The position numbers were made by a program, and so were the translations under genes. From NCBI GenBank assembly GCA_963580285.1, contig OY757016.1:38393124-38457123 (forward strand): a DNA stretch of 64,000 bases. Direction: 5' to 3'. The notes under the pieces were generated by a model, which made no database searches, was not told the DNA's origin, and worked only from the letters and a program-made list of their open reading frames with translations. This document shows positions 39,886 through 49,019 of this stretch, one piece after another. Positions within the stretch are counted from its first letter, which is position 1. Every line of letters begins with the position of its first letter. The stretch comes from Lucinisca nassula. Lineage: Eukaryota > Mollusca > Bivalvia > Lucinida > Lucinidae.

Positions 39886-41689
39886 CTCTTTAGTTTTTCA
39901 CAACACTCTGACCTCACTGCGACTATTTTCATTCTAATAGTTTTCCCGACAAGTCAGTGATATTCACGTGCACTTAAGCATAGAACAGCTTTTCTTCTGA
40001 GCACCTTTGGGTCGACTGACAAACAATTCCCAGTGGAATTCTTTTCACTGACTGTTACAATGCGGTTCTTCTTTGGCGGTTTATTTATGTTATAGTTTGA
40101 TACTGATTGAATGTATCGCATTTTGGATAGCCAGCTGGTATTGATTCCTGATCATTGCTTTACTTCTACTTTTTATAAGCACCAAGTTTATAATCATGAG
40201 TGTCTTATGCTCAACCTGGCTCTCTAATGCTTGACCATAGAAACACGATATAGATTTTAATCGCCATTAAAAAGCGTAAGCTGGCCATTTTGTTTTCTAC
40301 AAAAGCAAGTACTGACCTCTTATTTATGATTCTGTGCGTCATTCGGTCAGATAAGCATGATACCCAGACATTTAATGGTCTTGTCCAGAAAAGTATTTTT
40401 CATCACGGCTTTCTTTCTCTGGTGATTTTAACATAATTTAGAAATCATATGTAGACCACCTTTTATTGTAGTAAGCTGCTGGCATTTACTTAGGCAGCAA
40501 CTGGTGAGATTTTCTCCTCTCTGGCTATCGAATGCTTAACCAGACGATCTAATGCTTAACCAGCAAATTTTGGCAGATGAGGAGTTCTTCGCAGAAATTA
40601 AAACTCCAAAACCTGTTTAATTTCATTTCAGGCAATTACCGGACCATTGATAAAACAAACACAGCGTAAAAGTCAGTGAAAATCATTCGGTACTTTGATT
40701 CTGGAGACTGAAAATGTTTCCATAAAATACTATGTCATTATCGAATCAATAGCGCACTGCTTATCAGGTTGGCTAAAAATGGTTCCGTAGAACAAGGTGC
40801 GGGTGATTCTGGGGCCGTGGAGATGAAAACAGATCCGCTTTATAGTTGCAAGTTTTGTTATCATTTCTATAGATCTAATGCGTAACCAACCATTTTCGAC
40901 CTTTCCCGTGGTGATTTCTCGCTAGTGCTGCATTGACAAGCAAAATATCCACAACACATATAACCATATATGTTTATTGTGTGTGCATGCTAATACGCTG
41001 AACTTGTAGCAAAGCGCAGTAATAAACAAAAGGCAACAAACACCTCGAAAAACCACTTGTTTTCTAAGGCTTGAGTTCACCTTCAGCAGGAGAAACTTAA
41101 TTTAGCCAAAATGTGTGAAGTACGGGATTTGGTATTTACTCCAAAGATGCCGATATCAATGGGCTCCTGAATGTAATTCCCCGTTTTTTAAATAACTTCC
41201 TCGTAAAAATTATATAACTTATGAAACACAGAAACTGCACAGTTTCTTTACCTTTTTTAGCGATCTAATTCCTAACCGGATGTCGCTCTAATTGCTTCAC
41301 GTTCTTAACCAATGGTTACGCATTCTATCGTTCCGTAGGCGTGTCCTGCAAACGATTAAGAATACAGTACTAAAGTATAAGATATATTTTTGCTCCTTAC
41401 GATAAGGCGCATTTATTGGGGTAACCGTTTTAGGTCCAGGTCACATGACCAAAATGGCTGCCATACCCATATATGGTAACACTCATAAAGCTAAAAGCAT
41501 CCGGCGGGTCGTGCACTTCAGCTTAAGCACTGGTTTTTCTATATAATCTATACATTTTTGTTTTGATTTAACATCGTTGTTTAACTAACATGGTTTCTGC
41601 TTTGGACCCCATTAATAATGCTATAAAGAGGTTGTTGTGTACTTCTTATTTAGAGCTGTGCAGTTGTGTTGAATTTGACAATACTTTTG

Positions 41690-42005
41690 GGATTGGTTGA
41701 AGGTAGAGTGGATAGAGATTGCTCAGTGCACTTGCCTCTGATGCTAGAGGCCTCTGGTTAGATCATCACCACCAGTGATAAAATTTCAATGTCTGAACAC
41801 GCTCCATTGGCTTCATTTACAGGGATGAATGTCATAAAGTGTGCCATCCTTCAGATTGGAATGTTAACTGGAGGTCCCCTGTGCAGACAGAGTCATCCCC
41901 AATGCAGGTTAAAGATCACTACCGTAATCGCATGATAACTGATAACTGCATGTTGGCTTTTATCCTGCAAACCAAAACTGGACTTTTTTCTATGTAGTTG
42001 GAAAA
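41690..42005 (+). mobile_element. S6 SINE-like element, old copy
   Basis: CAGTGCACTTGCCTCTGATG, CTAGAGGCCTCTGG, TGTCTGAACACGCTCC, GTTAACTGGAGGTCCCC and GCAGGTTAAAGATCACTAC match the copy at 58437 in order. The tRNA-like head is decayed. Confidence 0.6.
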
Positions 42006-42010
42006 CATGT

Positions 42011-42380
42011 AACAGCCTACAAATTTAAACTAGAATGTATTTTTCAGACGTATAAAGTGGCACTTTTTTTTTGTCAAAGAAAATTCTTGTGCATTATGTA
42101 GTGCTTTTTTGGTGCTGCCATTGAAAAAGGTCACGAATACATACCTGGCACAGAGTTAGCAGCTAAGTCTGTGCCTGGCACGGGGTTAGCAGCTAAGTCT
42201 GTGCCTGGCACGGGGTTAGCAGCTAACCCCGTCCCAGGCACACTGCAGTATATGTATTCTTGACTTTTTCAATGGCAGCACCAAAAAAGCACTGCATAAT
42301 GCACAAGATTTTCTTTGAAAAAAAAAAAGTGCCACTTTCTATGTCTGAAAATACATTCTAGTTTAAAATAGGCTGTTATG
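42011..42380. mobile_element. Inverted-repeat element with 30-bp tandem centre
   Basis: Left arm (42011-42140) AACAGCCTA, TAAACTAGAATGTATTTTTC, AAGTGGCACTTTTTTTTTG and TTTTTTGGTGCTGCCATTG is mirrored at 42250-42380. The centre has three copies of GTGCCTGGCACGGGGTTAGC plus AGCTAAGTCT and ends in a GGGGTTAGC / GCTAACCCC hairpin. No coding capacity. Confidence 0.8.
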
Positions 42381-42384
42381 TATA

Positions 42385-43035
42385 TATTTTTGTTTGGGTG
42401 TAACAAGGTTATTAAATTAACTGGAACCCAATAATATTTAAAAGAGGAGTGTATATTATTTTTAATCTTTTTATCAGCTATCTCTAAAACTTTTCGGAGT
42501 CTTGTACATAACATGTTACAAAATCTTTCTTGTCAGATATATTTTGAATTTTATACAGCAGAACCAGAATTATTTTCCTTTTGGGAAAAGATATAGAACT
42601 ATTTCTTAAGCAAAATTCTGTGACGGAAATATTATATTTCCCTCGAGGTACAGACTACTTTTGTAAGGCCATGAAGATAAAACTATTAGTAAAAGAATTT
42701 ATTTTCCACCGAAATTAAGTTGTTTTTAGGAGACGACACTCTTAAATGGGGAAAATGATATATTTTCCTCTGAGCAGCAAGATCTTCTTGGACAAAATAT
42801 AATCACCGTTAATGCTCTGGTCATTTATAACTGCACGATCATTCTCTCATTTCCTCCAACACAATTTATTGTGAAGCTTTGTTATTCCAGACTTCAGACT
42901 TCTTGCAGGCGTTTTTCTTCATTGGGAAACTGTGAGTGGAGAATTTATAGAAAAAGTGCACACCTAGTACAGTTTTTTCTAAATGGTCGTGAAGTTTCCC
43001 TGCTATTGTCCATGTGATTATCACTGACCAATACA
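42385..43035. other. No gene seen
   Basis: AT-rich. A patch CTGCTATTGTCCATGTGATT at 42998-43018 recalls the dispersed repeat at 34690. No convincing frame. Confidence 0.45.
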
Positions 43036-43036
43036 A

Positions 43037-43288
43037 TTAAAGCTTTTTTGTACCAAATGGAATCTTCCACCTTATATACAGCACAAGTCCATTGCAAAAT
43101 TTAGGGGTGTCAGGTTGTGTTTTCTACAAAATTTATATGGAAAATGTTCGATTTATTTGCAGTGTAGGCCCTGATCAGATGTGTTCTGCAGCATCTGATC
43201 TGGGACTGTTTTGCAAACAGTGTAGGCCCTGGGCCTACACTGTTTGCTAGGGTACCTGTTTTGGGGTTTCCGGTACAAAATGGGTTAA
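43037..43288. mobile_element. M2 MITE with duplicated core
   Basis: TTAA at 43037-43040 and 43285-43288, with ends TTTTTTGTACCAAATGG and CCGGTACAAAATGGG. The core is partly doubled: GTAGGCCCTGATCAGATGTG then a second GCAAACAGTGTAGGCCCTGG with GCCTACACTGTTTGC. Confidence 0.75.
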
Positions 43289-43327
43289 AGATAAACTGCA
43301 CGCATATAGCATTTTCAGGTACTAGGT

Positions 43328-43460
43328 ACAGGGAAACTTTGATAGCTTGAAATTTACCATGGTGTGCGTGTAGGTTTGAGTTTTACATCCCGCCAACATC
43401 TAAGGGCATACACGCTGAGACCAAACGTTCAAAGCTGGCATAAAGAACACATGTGTTCTT
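43328..43460. mobile_element. TA-element end next to an S4 fragment
   Basis: TACAGGGAAACTTTGATAGC and TTTACCATGG match the left end of the TA-flanked MITE at 22971. An S4 fragment on minus follows (GAGTTTTACATCCCGCCAAC, AAGGGCATACACG). Confidence 0.5.
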
Positions 43461-43719
43461 AACCATTAAAATACCAATATCACCACAACTGCCGGCCAGT
43501 CACCACAACTGCCGTCTGCACTGCTGTCAGCCGTCACCTTAAAAGTAATTTTTTGCAATCACTGTGGACCCAGATCAGACTGCTCCTGTAGGAGCAGTCT
43601 GATCTGAGCCCACACTGTTTGCCTGTATGCAAAAATATTTGTTTGCCAAAAAAAATCAGCAGACGACAGAATCAGACGACATTTTCAGATGTATTTTTTT
43701 TCGAAGTCTTAAGGGTCAA
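43459..43719. mobile_element. M3 MITE
   Basis: TTAA at 43459-43462; right end GAAGTCTTAAGGGTCAA with one change. The core CCCAGATCAGACTGCTCCTG / GGAGCAGTCTGATCTGAGCC is near perfect. A short CACCACAACTGCCG repeat sits near the left end. Confidence 0.7.
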
Positions 43720-44006
43720 TAGGAGTTTCTGTGGCTATGAAATGTCTAAGTGCACTTTATCCTTATAACAGTGACTCAGTGAATACCTGTTTGCACATTA
43801 TGCATGTTCTGATGACCTGAACTCTTTTATGCCCCCAACATTAAAGCTGACAGGGTCATAAAAAAGTTGTAATATCACTTAGTTGCAGCTTGCAAAGTCA
43901 GATATACAGGGTTCTGTCTGTTTCAAGTAATTCTTTAATGCAAATACATGTATTAACCCTCTCACCGGCGTGTTTCTGTCATTGACACTTCCATCATTTG
44001 AATTGG

Positions 44007-44320
44007 ACTTATCCATTCTTACATCGGGGCTTGAAGAAATAGATGGGCTGCATGATGCTTCCTCGCAGAGCTGAGACTGACCCGCACATGAGTACTGGTA
44101 AACCGCTTAGAGGATCTAAGCCTACCGAGGCAATGTGGTGTGAGACGGCTTGTCCATGCTTATAAACCCTATTGGTTTCATTGGGAGGCAGGGCTTGAGA
44201 TGTCATTTCATCTCAATGTGGGGTAAAAGTCCCACAAATCTGGAAGCATCATCTCCAAAATGACCTTTACAGTGTTGACGGGGACGTTAAACTTCAAATC
44301 AAACAAACTTATCCATTCTT
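44007..44320 (+). mobile_element. S2 element with 14-bp target duplication
   Basis: ACTTATCCATTCTT at 44007-44020 and 44307-44320 flank the copy, which starts at ACATCGGGGCTTGAAGAAAT (5' GGCCCCCGCCC lost) and ends ACTTCAAATCAAACAA. Confidence 0.87.
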
Positions 44321-44349
44321 GCAAATAGGGGGCTGGGCAAAGATCACTA

Positions 44350-44460
44350 ACAGGTCGGCACACAGTTTTGATCTTGATAAGACAGCCATCTCATCTGGAT
44401 CTAAACTGTTTGCATAGGTATCTGTACTGGTGGGCTAAAAGGGTTAAAAATATGCTACCA
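44350..44460. repeat. Decayed core-hairpin MITE fragment
   Basis: TTTTGATCTTGATAAGACAG, CCATCTCATCTGGATC, AAACTGTTTGCATAGG and AAAAGGGTTAAAA. Right side of a TTAA family. Confidence 0.5.
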
Positions 44461-44465
44461 GCTTG

Positions 44466-44640
44466 AACACCATATTTGCATTATTTGCTGGCTCCCAGCT
44501 TGCACATTGTCAATATTGGAAAAAACAGGTAACCAGACCCCCCTGACCTTTTAAGGTCAGGGGGGTCTGGTTACCTGTTTTTCCAACGCTGATAACCTTC
44601 AGACTAGGAACCAGCAGACAATGCAAATAAGGTGAATGAA
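44466..44640. mobile_element. Palindromic MITE with perfect GC-rich core
   Basis: Outer arms CATATTTGCATTATTTGCTGG and CCAGCAGACAATGCAAATAAGG (imperfect) enclose the perfect hairpin AACAGGTAACCAGACCCCCC / GGGGGGTCTGGTTACCTGTT with TGACCTTTTAAGGTCA at its tip (44525-44580). Confidence 0.8.
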
Positions 44641-45058
44641 AAGATACATGGACAAGTGCAAAACAATTTGCCAACAATTACTGTTTGCAAAATGTTTAGC
44701 CATTTTCCAATTAAATTTTTAAGAATAAACTGCCTGGCAACCCTAAATTTTGAAATTGACTTTTGTTGCTGAATATAAGTCAATAGAAATGGGATGAAGA
44801 GCAAACAGTAGTTCCTTTTTGTTTGGGGTAGCCCAAAATTTACAACCTCATACGTGGAGGCTGGGGCGCACGATGATGCTGGATAGCTTACATGTGTGGG
44901 CTGGGCAGACAGTTGTTTTTTTATCCTATCTTTCCTTTCTAAATGCCCCCGGCTCAAGATGGCTGGTTGAATGAGGATTCTGCTGTGAACCCACCGGCTT
45001 TTGTCATTACTGTTGGAAGCCAATATCACTAAATACTGGTCAACCACTTAGAGGGCTG
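44641..45058. other. M2 fragment, then no recognised gene
   Basis: 44679-44765 is an M2 right-half fragment (TTTAGCCATTTTCCAATTAA, CTGCCTGGCAACCCTAAATT). The 147-codon minus-strand frame at 44604-45047 crosses this fragment and has no domain I know, so I do not call it a gene. Confidence 0.5.
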
Positions 45059-45116
45059 CATAATATTATATGTAATGAAATGATAGTCCTCAATAATCAA
45101 GAATAAATGCCTTTAA
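45059..45116. mobile_element. Fragment of the AGGCATTTATTCT MITE
   Basis: ATGTAATGAAATGATAGTCC and TCAAGAATAAATGCCTTTAA are the inverted left end of the element at 3869. Confidence 0.7.
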
Positions 45117-45235
45117 GCCTGTCCAGGAACATAAGGCCCCACATAACCACCATAGCTGTTTATTGGGCCATAAAACCACCACACACACAGGAAGTCCTAA
45201 AAGGTGCCTCCCTTGTAAACAGGTTTACAAATATA

Positions 45236-45610
45236 CAGTAAACTTCTGCTATTAAGACCACGTAAAATTAAGACCACCTAAAATAAAAAGCCTATTTAAA
45301 AGGTTTCAGTCATTCTTTCTGCGTGTTTTCTGCACTCAGTGTCTCCTTTGGGACTGTTCAAAAGTGGTCTTAACCCTTGACCTGCTGAATATTTATATAT
45401 ACCACACCCACCACTGCTTATCAACCAATCAGATTTCTTGATAAAAATTATTGCAACATATTCATAATCTGAATGACAAACAATGTAGATCATGATCAGA
45501 TGGCTTCTTCAGAAGCCATCTGATCTGGATCTACATTGTTTGTTGGGAAAGGCATATCCGGGCTCAGCAGGACAAGGGTTAATGACCACTTTTGAACAGT
45601 CCGAAACATG
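45236..45610. mobile_element. AAGACCACC-type TA element hosting an M1 MITE
   Basis: TACAGTAAACTTCTGCTATT, AAGACCACGTAAAATTAAG and GGGACTGTTCAAAAGTGGTC lead to a TTAA where an M1 has entered; TGACCACTTTTGAACAGTCC follows. Related pieces are at 55200, 55773 and 62995. The CAGTAAA end with TA recalls pogo-type elements. Confidence 0.6.
45370..45582. mobile_element. M1 MITE
   Basis: TTAA at 45370-45373 and 45579-45582; CCCTTGACCTGCTGA / TCAGCAGGACAAGGG. The core hairpin is perfect (GATCAGATGGCTTCTTC / AGAAGCCATCTGATC). It is inserted in the TTAA at the tip of the host palindrome. Confidence 0.88.
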
Positions 45611-45937
45611 GTTTGATTATAGGAATTTTACATGATCTGACATCCATCTCAAATCTGATGACAGCGTGGTTTCGTTTTTTTTCATAAGGGAAAAAATCTA
45701 TCAGACACATTAACAGACCGAAATCAAATTTATTGAAAGATAGAGAAATCAATTTGATAATAAACAAGACACTGCAGAAAAGGAATCTCCGAATAATATA
45801 ATTACCGATTTCCGTTTCTTACTTATCAGGATTTTTTTTCTGGTCCTTTAGAAACCGTCTTGGATTTGAGCTGTAAACTGATGAAAGCAATTCTACTGAG
45901 ATTTTTGGGTTTTGCAATGTTTGCAATGTCAGTCTGC

Positions 45938-46146
45938 TTAACCTTTGGCCTGCTGAATATTCATATATGCCACACCCACTTCTGATTATCAACCAATCAG
46001 ATTCCTTGATGCAAATTATTGCAACAAATTCATAAACTGAATGACAATGTAGATCCTGATCAGATGGCTTCTTCAGAAGCCATCTGATCTGGATCTTCAT
46101 TGTTTGAAAGATAAGACCTATCCTGGCTCAGCAGGACAAGGGTTAA
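45938..46146. mobile_element. M1 MITE
   Basis: TTAA at 45938-45941 and 46143-46146; ends CCTTTGGCCTGCTGA / TCAGCAGGACAAGGG. Closest by eye to the copy at 67-279 (same CCTATCC..GGCTCAG words). Confidence 0.85.
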
Positions 46147-46439
46147 CCTTTAGCGTGCTGTAGGCACATTTATTCGCCCAAGGGGGCAGTCCAACTTGAG
46201 CAACTTATCAGTTATCATGCTCATAAGAAAGCAAGTACACGTCATCGGATGAGGTTCTTCTGCACAGGAGGGATGGTTCTTTCTTACAAGGGCACAGGTT
46301 TTACCCCCATTACTGGTCGTTTGGTTTTACACCCAGAAATGACGTTAAAAATTAACGACCTTTCAGATACCAGTCTTCAACAGGTCCCCTTTACCTGTTT
46401 TATCACATACTGAGACCCATGCCATCTTGCTGTTTGCAG

Positions 46440-46680
46440 GTTTTTTTTCATTTTTTTTAGCTCTGACAGCCATTTTGTTCAGAGGAGCAGAACCACTTCA
46501 GCACTTTTAGTAGAGGGGTCACCCAAGGAACATTTCTGTCAAGTTATTTTGAAACCGAGCCATTGGCCTAGGGGAAGATGTTCTTTGAAGATTTTTCTAT
46601 TTTACCTCTGCAGTCATATGGCCATTTTGTTCAGCAGAGCAAACCCATTTCAACAATTTAAGCAATCATCGGTACAATAA
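46440..46680. repeat. Tandem array pieces, GCCATTTTGTTCAG unit
   Basis: Units with AGCTCTGACAGCCATTTTG, TTTAGTAGAGGGGTCACCC, AGGAACATTTCTGTCAAG and GATTTTTCTATTTTACC. Further pieces at 47050-47110, 47425-47500 and 48650-49030 belong to one array interrupted several times. Same family as 11340-12075. Confidence 0.65.
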
Positions 46681-46736
46681 TACCTACTTTGAGATGGGAT
46701 GTTTCAATAGAACAGACCTTAGCTGAACCATAACCT

Positions 46737-46950
46737 TTAACCCTTGTCCTGCTGAACCCGGATAATGCCTTATCTTTGAAACAATGTAGATCCAGATCAG
46801 ATGGCTTCTGACGAAGCCATCTGATCAGGATCTACATTGTTTGCCATTCAGATTGTGAATTTGTTGCAATAATTTGCGTCAAGTAATCTGATTGGTTGAT
46901 AATCGGTAGTGTGTGTGGCAGATTAAAATATTCAGCAGGACAAGGGTTAA
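46737..46950. mobile_element. M1 MITE, inverted copy
   Basis: TTAA at 46737-46740 and 46947-46950; CCCTTGTCCTGCTGAACCC / TTCAGCAGGACAAGGG. The hairpin GATCAGATGGCTTCTGA / GAAGCCATCTGATC is intact. It interrupts the array described above. Confidence 0.87.
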
Positions 46951-47109
46951 TCAATTTTGGTACAAAAATGAATGAGAAACATTTCTGTGAATTGGGTTTG
47001 AAATTGCATCACTGACCTTAGGAGGATATGTTATTTAGAGGTTTTTCTATATTTAGCTTTGGCAGCCATTTTCTTCAGTGAAGTGGAACCATTTTAGCAA
47101 TATTGTAGA

Positions 47110-47430
47110 GGGTTTAATCTATTTAAGCCCCCCAGTGGAATTCTTTCCACTGACCGTTCCAAGGCGGTTCTTCTGTGGCGGTTTATTTATGTTGTTTGTT
47201 ACTTACTGTGTGTATCACTTGTGTGTTTTTTTTTTATTTTGGATGGCCATTTGGCCATTTTGTGGGAAAGTAACTGTCCTTATGGCCTTCCTTTGTTTAG
47301 GTTTCCATTATGGTCTGGTCGCTTCATGTTTGTGTTTCTTTCCCTTTGGTATCTTTGATGGGTGGAGTAAGTTAATTGCATCGATTCCTGATCTTTGTTT
47401 AACTTCTGCTTTAAACAAAGGAACATTTCT
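47110..47430. repeat. Dispersed repeat shared with the foldback spacer
   Basis: CCCAGTGGAATTCTTTCCAC, GGCGGTTCTTCTGTGGCGG and CATTTTGGATGGCCATTTGG match 40029-40150. The 118-codon frame here (Phe/Leu/Cys-rich) is not recognisable and crosses the repeat, so I do not support it. Confidence 0.5.
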
Positions 47431-47499
47431 GTGAAATAATTTTGAAATTGGATTATTAACCTAGGAGGAGATGTCCTTTAAAGGTTTATTCTGTTTTTA

Positions 47500-47900
47500 C
47501 GGCGTAGCCGTTCTGTTTTTGCTTTTGTCCTACATTTTTCGTTATTCCATTGGTCAATAAAACCACATGTCCTAGGAGATGATCATTTCATTGGTCAATG
47601 ATTTGCATAAATAAATCTACTAAAAAAAACACGACAGTTTACCGAAGTTTTAAACTAGGAAATGTTTCATTTTTTTATGTGAGACATGAATAAAAAATAT
47701 ATACAGTTTCGGCTTGCTCACCGTCTTGTCCTTTGATGACCATACGTCATATGTATAATTGTGTTTCTAGTGAATTCTGAAACTGCTGCGGTGAATAGCT
47801 ATTTAGACCTAATTTCACGTGGTTGGTCTATATAGCGAAAGGAACCATTTCGCGAAAGGAAGGTTCCTTTCGCGAAAGGAAGTATTTTCTGCGAAAGGAA
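47500..47900. other. No gene seen
   Basis: Contains three close copies of TTTCGCGAAAGGAA (47838-47900), a small palindromic tandem (TTCGCGAA). No frame. Confidence 0.5.
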
Positions 47901-48043
47901 TTGTTTGTTTGATTTGAGGTTTAACGTTCCCATCAACACTGTGTAGGTAATTTTGGAGACGTTGCTTCCAAGTTTGTGGAACTTTTACCCGACATTGAGA
48001 TAAAATGACACCTCAAGCCCTGTTACCCAATGAAACCAATAAA
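47901..48043 (-). mobile_element. S2 fragment
   Basis: Tail half of S2 on minus, from TTGTTTGATTTGAGG to CAAGCCCTGTTACCC and ATGAAACCAATA. The head part is missing. Confidence 0.7.
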
Positions 48044-48650
48044 GAGATATAGCATGACAAACAATGTAATAATCGCATTACAAATTGACAGATGTTTAAT
48101 TTACAATATATGCCCAAGAAAAGTTGCAGTGTATCATTTGTCTTCAGCATACTTTATGTCCTCCATTTTAACACAAAATGGACATTTTCGAATATCATTA
48201 ATGTTATAGCAATTCTGAAAAGGAATAAGTGTAATTTGAGTTTTAGTTAGTTGCACATAAGATCAAGTTTCCGTCCGTTTGTCTGCTCGTCCGTTTGTTC
48301 GTCCGTCTATGCGTTTACGTTCACCATGGCGACAACCCTAAATGTTAACCCTAGAATTTGTGTTCAAAAACAGTAAATGATAAAAGTTTTCTTATTTGTT
48401 GTGCATATACTTGAGATCATAAATGAAATGAGGTCATGTTTTTAACCTTGACCTTTTACATTGACCTTAGCTCAAACAGGCGGGACACTGCCCTCTGCAA
48501 AGCTATTTTACCTCGCGTGACATCTGAATTGTTTGAATACAGTCAACCAGTTCATAGCTAGACAACTGTTGCTGTCACTATTGTAGCTCATATTTCTAAA
48601 CAACCTTCCAATTAAATTTACGCCGCATATCTTTTTTAAAGATATTTCTT
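48044..48650. other. Diffuse repeat, no gene
   Basis: GTCCGTTTGTCTGCTCG and CCTTGACCTTTTACATTGACC (48270-48475) have the look of a decayed pearl-like element with a GTCCGTTT microsatellite. No frame. Confidence 0.45.
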
Positions 48651-49019
48651 GTTAACTCTGGAGGCCATTTTGTTCAGCAAAGGTGAACTGCTTTAAGAAT
48701 TTTGGTAGCTAGGGTCACCAAAGGTTCATTTCTGTGAAATTATTTTGAAATAAGACCATTAGCCTAGGAGTAGATGCCATTTAAAGTTTTTCTAGCTCTG
48801 GTGGCCGCCCTTTTGTGCTTATAGCACCTGGTTAACTTAAAAATCAGCTCTGGTGGCCATTTTGTTTGGCAGAGAAGAACCATTTTAGCAATTCTGGTAG
48901 AGGGTCACCCAAGGGAACATTCCTGTGAAGTTATTTTGAAATTGGACCATTAACTACGGAGTTGTCAGTTAAAGTCTTTTTTTTCTATGTTTTGCTCTGG
49001 TGGCCATTTTGTTCAGCAG

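Larger units (their letters stand above)
38266..40246. other. Spacer of the foldback element
   Basis: It holds a minisatellite (38484-38775), a CAGT/AGTA microsatellite (39088-39126), two related ATATGAGGAA..ATAATATTTT blocks (39250-39380), a half copy of the ACGCCTAT MITE (39567-39682), a core-hairpin fragment (39799-39860), and a segment CCCAGTGGAATTCTTTTCAC (40029-40160) shared with 47129-47420. No gene. Confidence 0.65.
37173..41343. mobile_element. Foldback element with 1.1-kb inverted arms (layer 3)
   Basis: The left arm (37173-38265) is repeated inverted as the right arm (40247-41343), with only scattered differences in the stretches I compared. The tips read CACGCCTACGGAACGATAG on both sides. 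TCCTG is directly repeated at 37168-37172 and 41344-41348, consistent with a 5-bp target duplication; TCCTGCA is a looser 7-base alternative. The spacer is about 2 kb and has no transposase-like frame. The arms lack any long frame. It looks like a large non-autonomous DNA element of foldback type. The superfamily is open: a CAC start with 5-bp duplication would allow Transib-like ends, while long arms recall Galileo/foldback elements. Confidence 0.85.
35529..41515. mobile_element. Pearl-like array element (layer 2)
   Basis: The inverted 12-mers TGCACGACCCGC (35529-35540) and GCGGGTCGTGCA (41504-41515) bound it. The left part to 37167 has large units with GGTCACATGACCAAAATGGC, CGCCAAGCCATATATGG, CCGTAACCCGTTTGTGAAAA, TTGGTGATAGTGACTTAACC, ATCAATGAGATCTAACCAAT and TATGGGATGGGGGAAACC. 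A final box (CCAGGTCACATGACCAAAAT) remains on the right at 41431-41465. The middle is interrupted by the foldback element. Confidence 0.75.
35410..41641. mobile_element. Outer TA-flanked inverted-repeat element (layer 1)
   Basis: TA at 35410-35411 and 41640-41641. The ends CACCACAATCTTGTTATAAC and CACAACAACCTCTTTATAGC (right end reversed) agree at 15 of 20 positions. Further in, CAAAAATGTATAGATTATAT and onwards, 27 bases at 35485-35511, is perfectly inverted at 41534-41560. The space between is filled by the array element. TA flanks suggest a Tc1/mariner-type user. No transposase frame. Confidence 0.65.

Noticed and set aside
37168..41348. Polinton/Maverick identity for the large inverted repeat
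   Set aside because: Polintons are much longer, duplicate 6 bases and carry polymerase and integrase genes; none is seen.
44604..45047. 147-codon minus-strand frame
   Set aside because: It crosses an M2 fragment and has no recognisable motif; chance frame.
47078..47434. 118-codon plus-strand frame with hydrophobic stretches
   Set aside because: No domain recognised, T-rich composition explains the hydrophobicity, and part of it is a dispersed repeat also at 40029.
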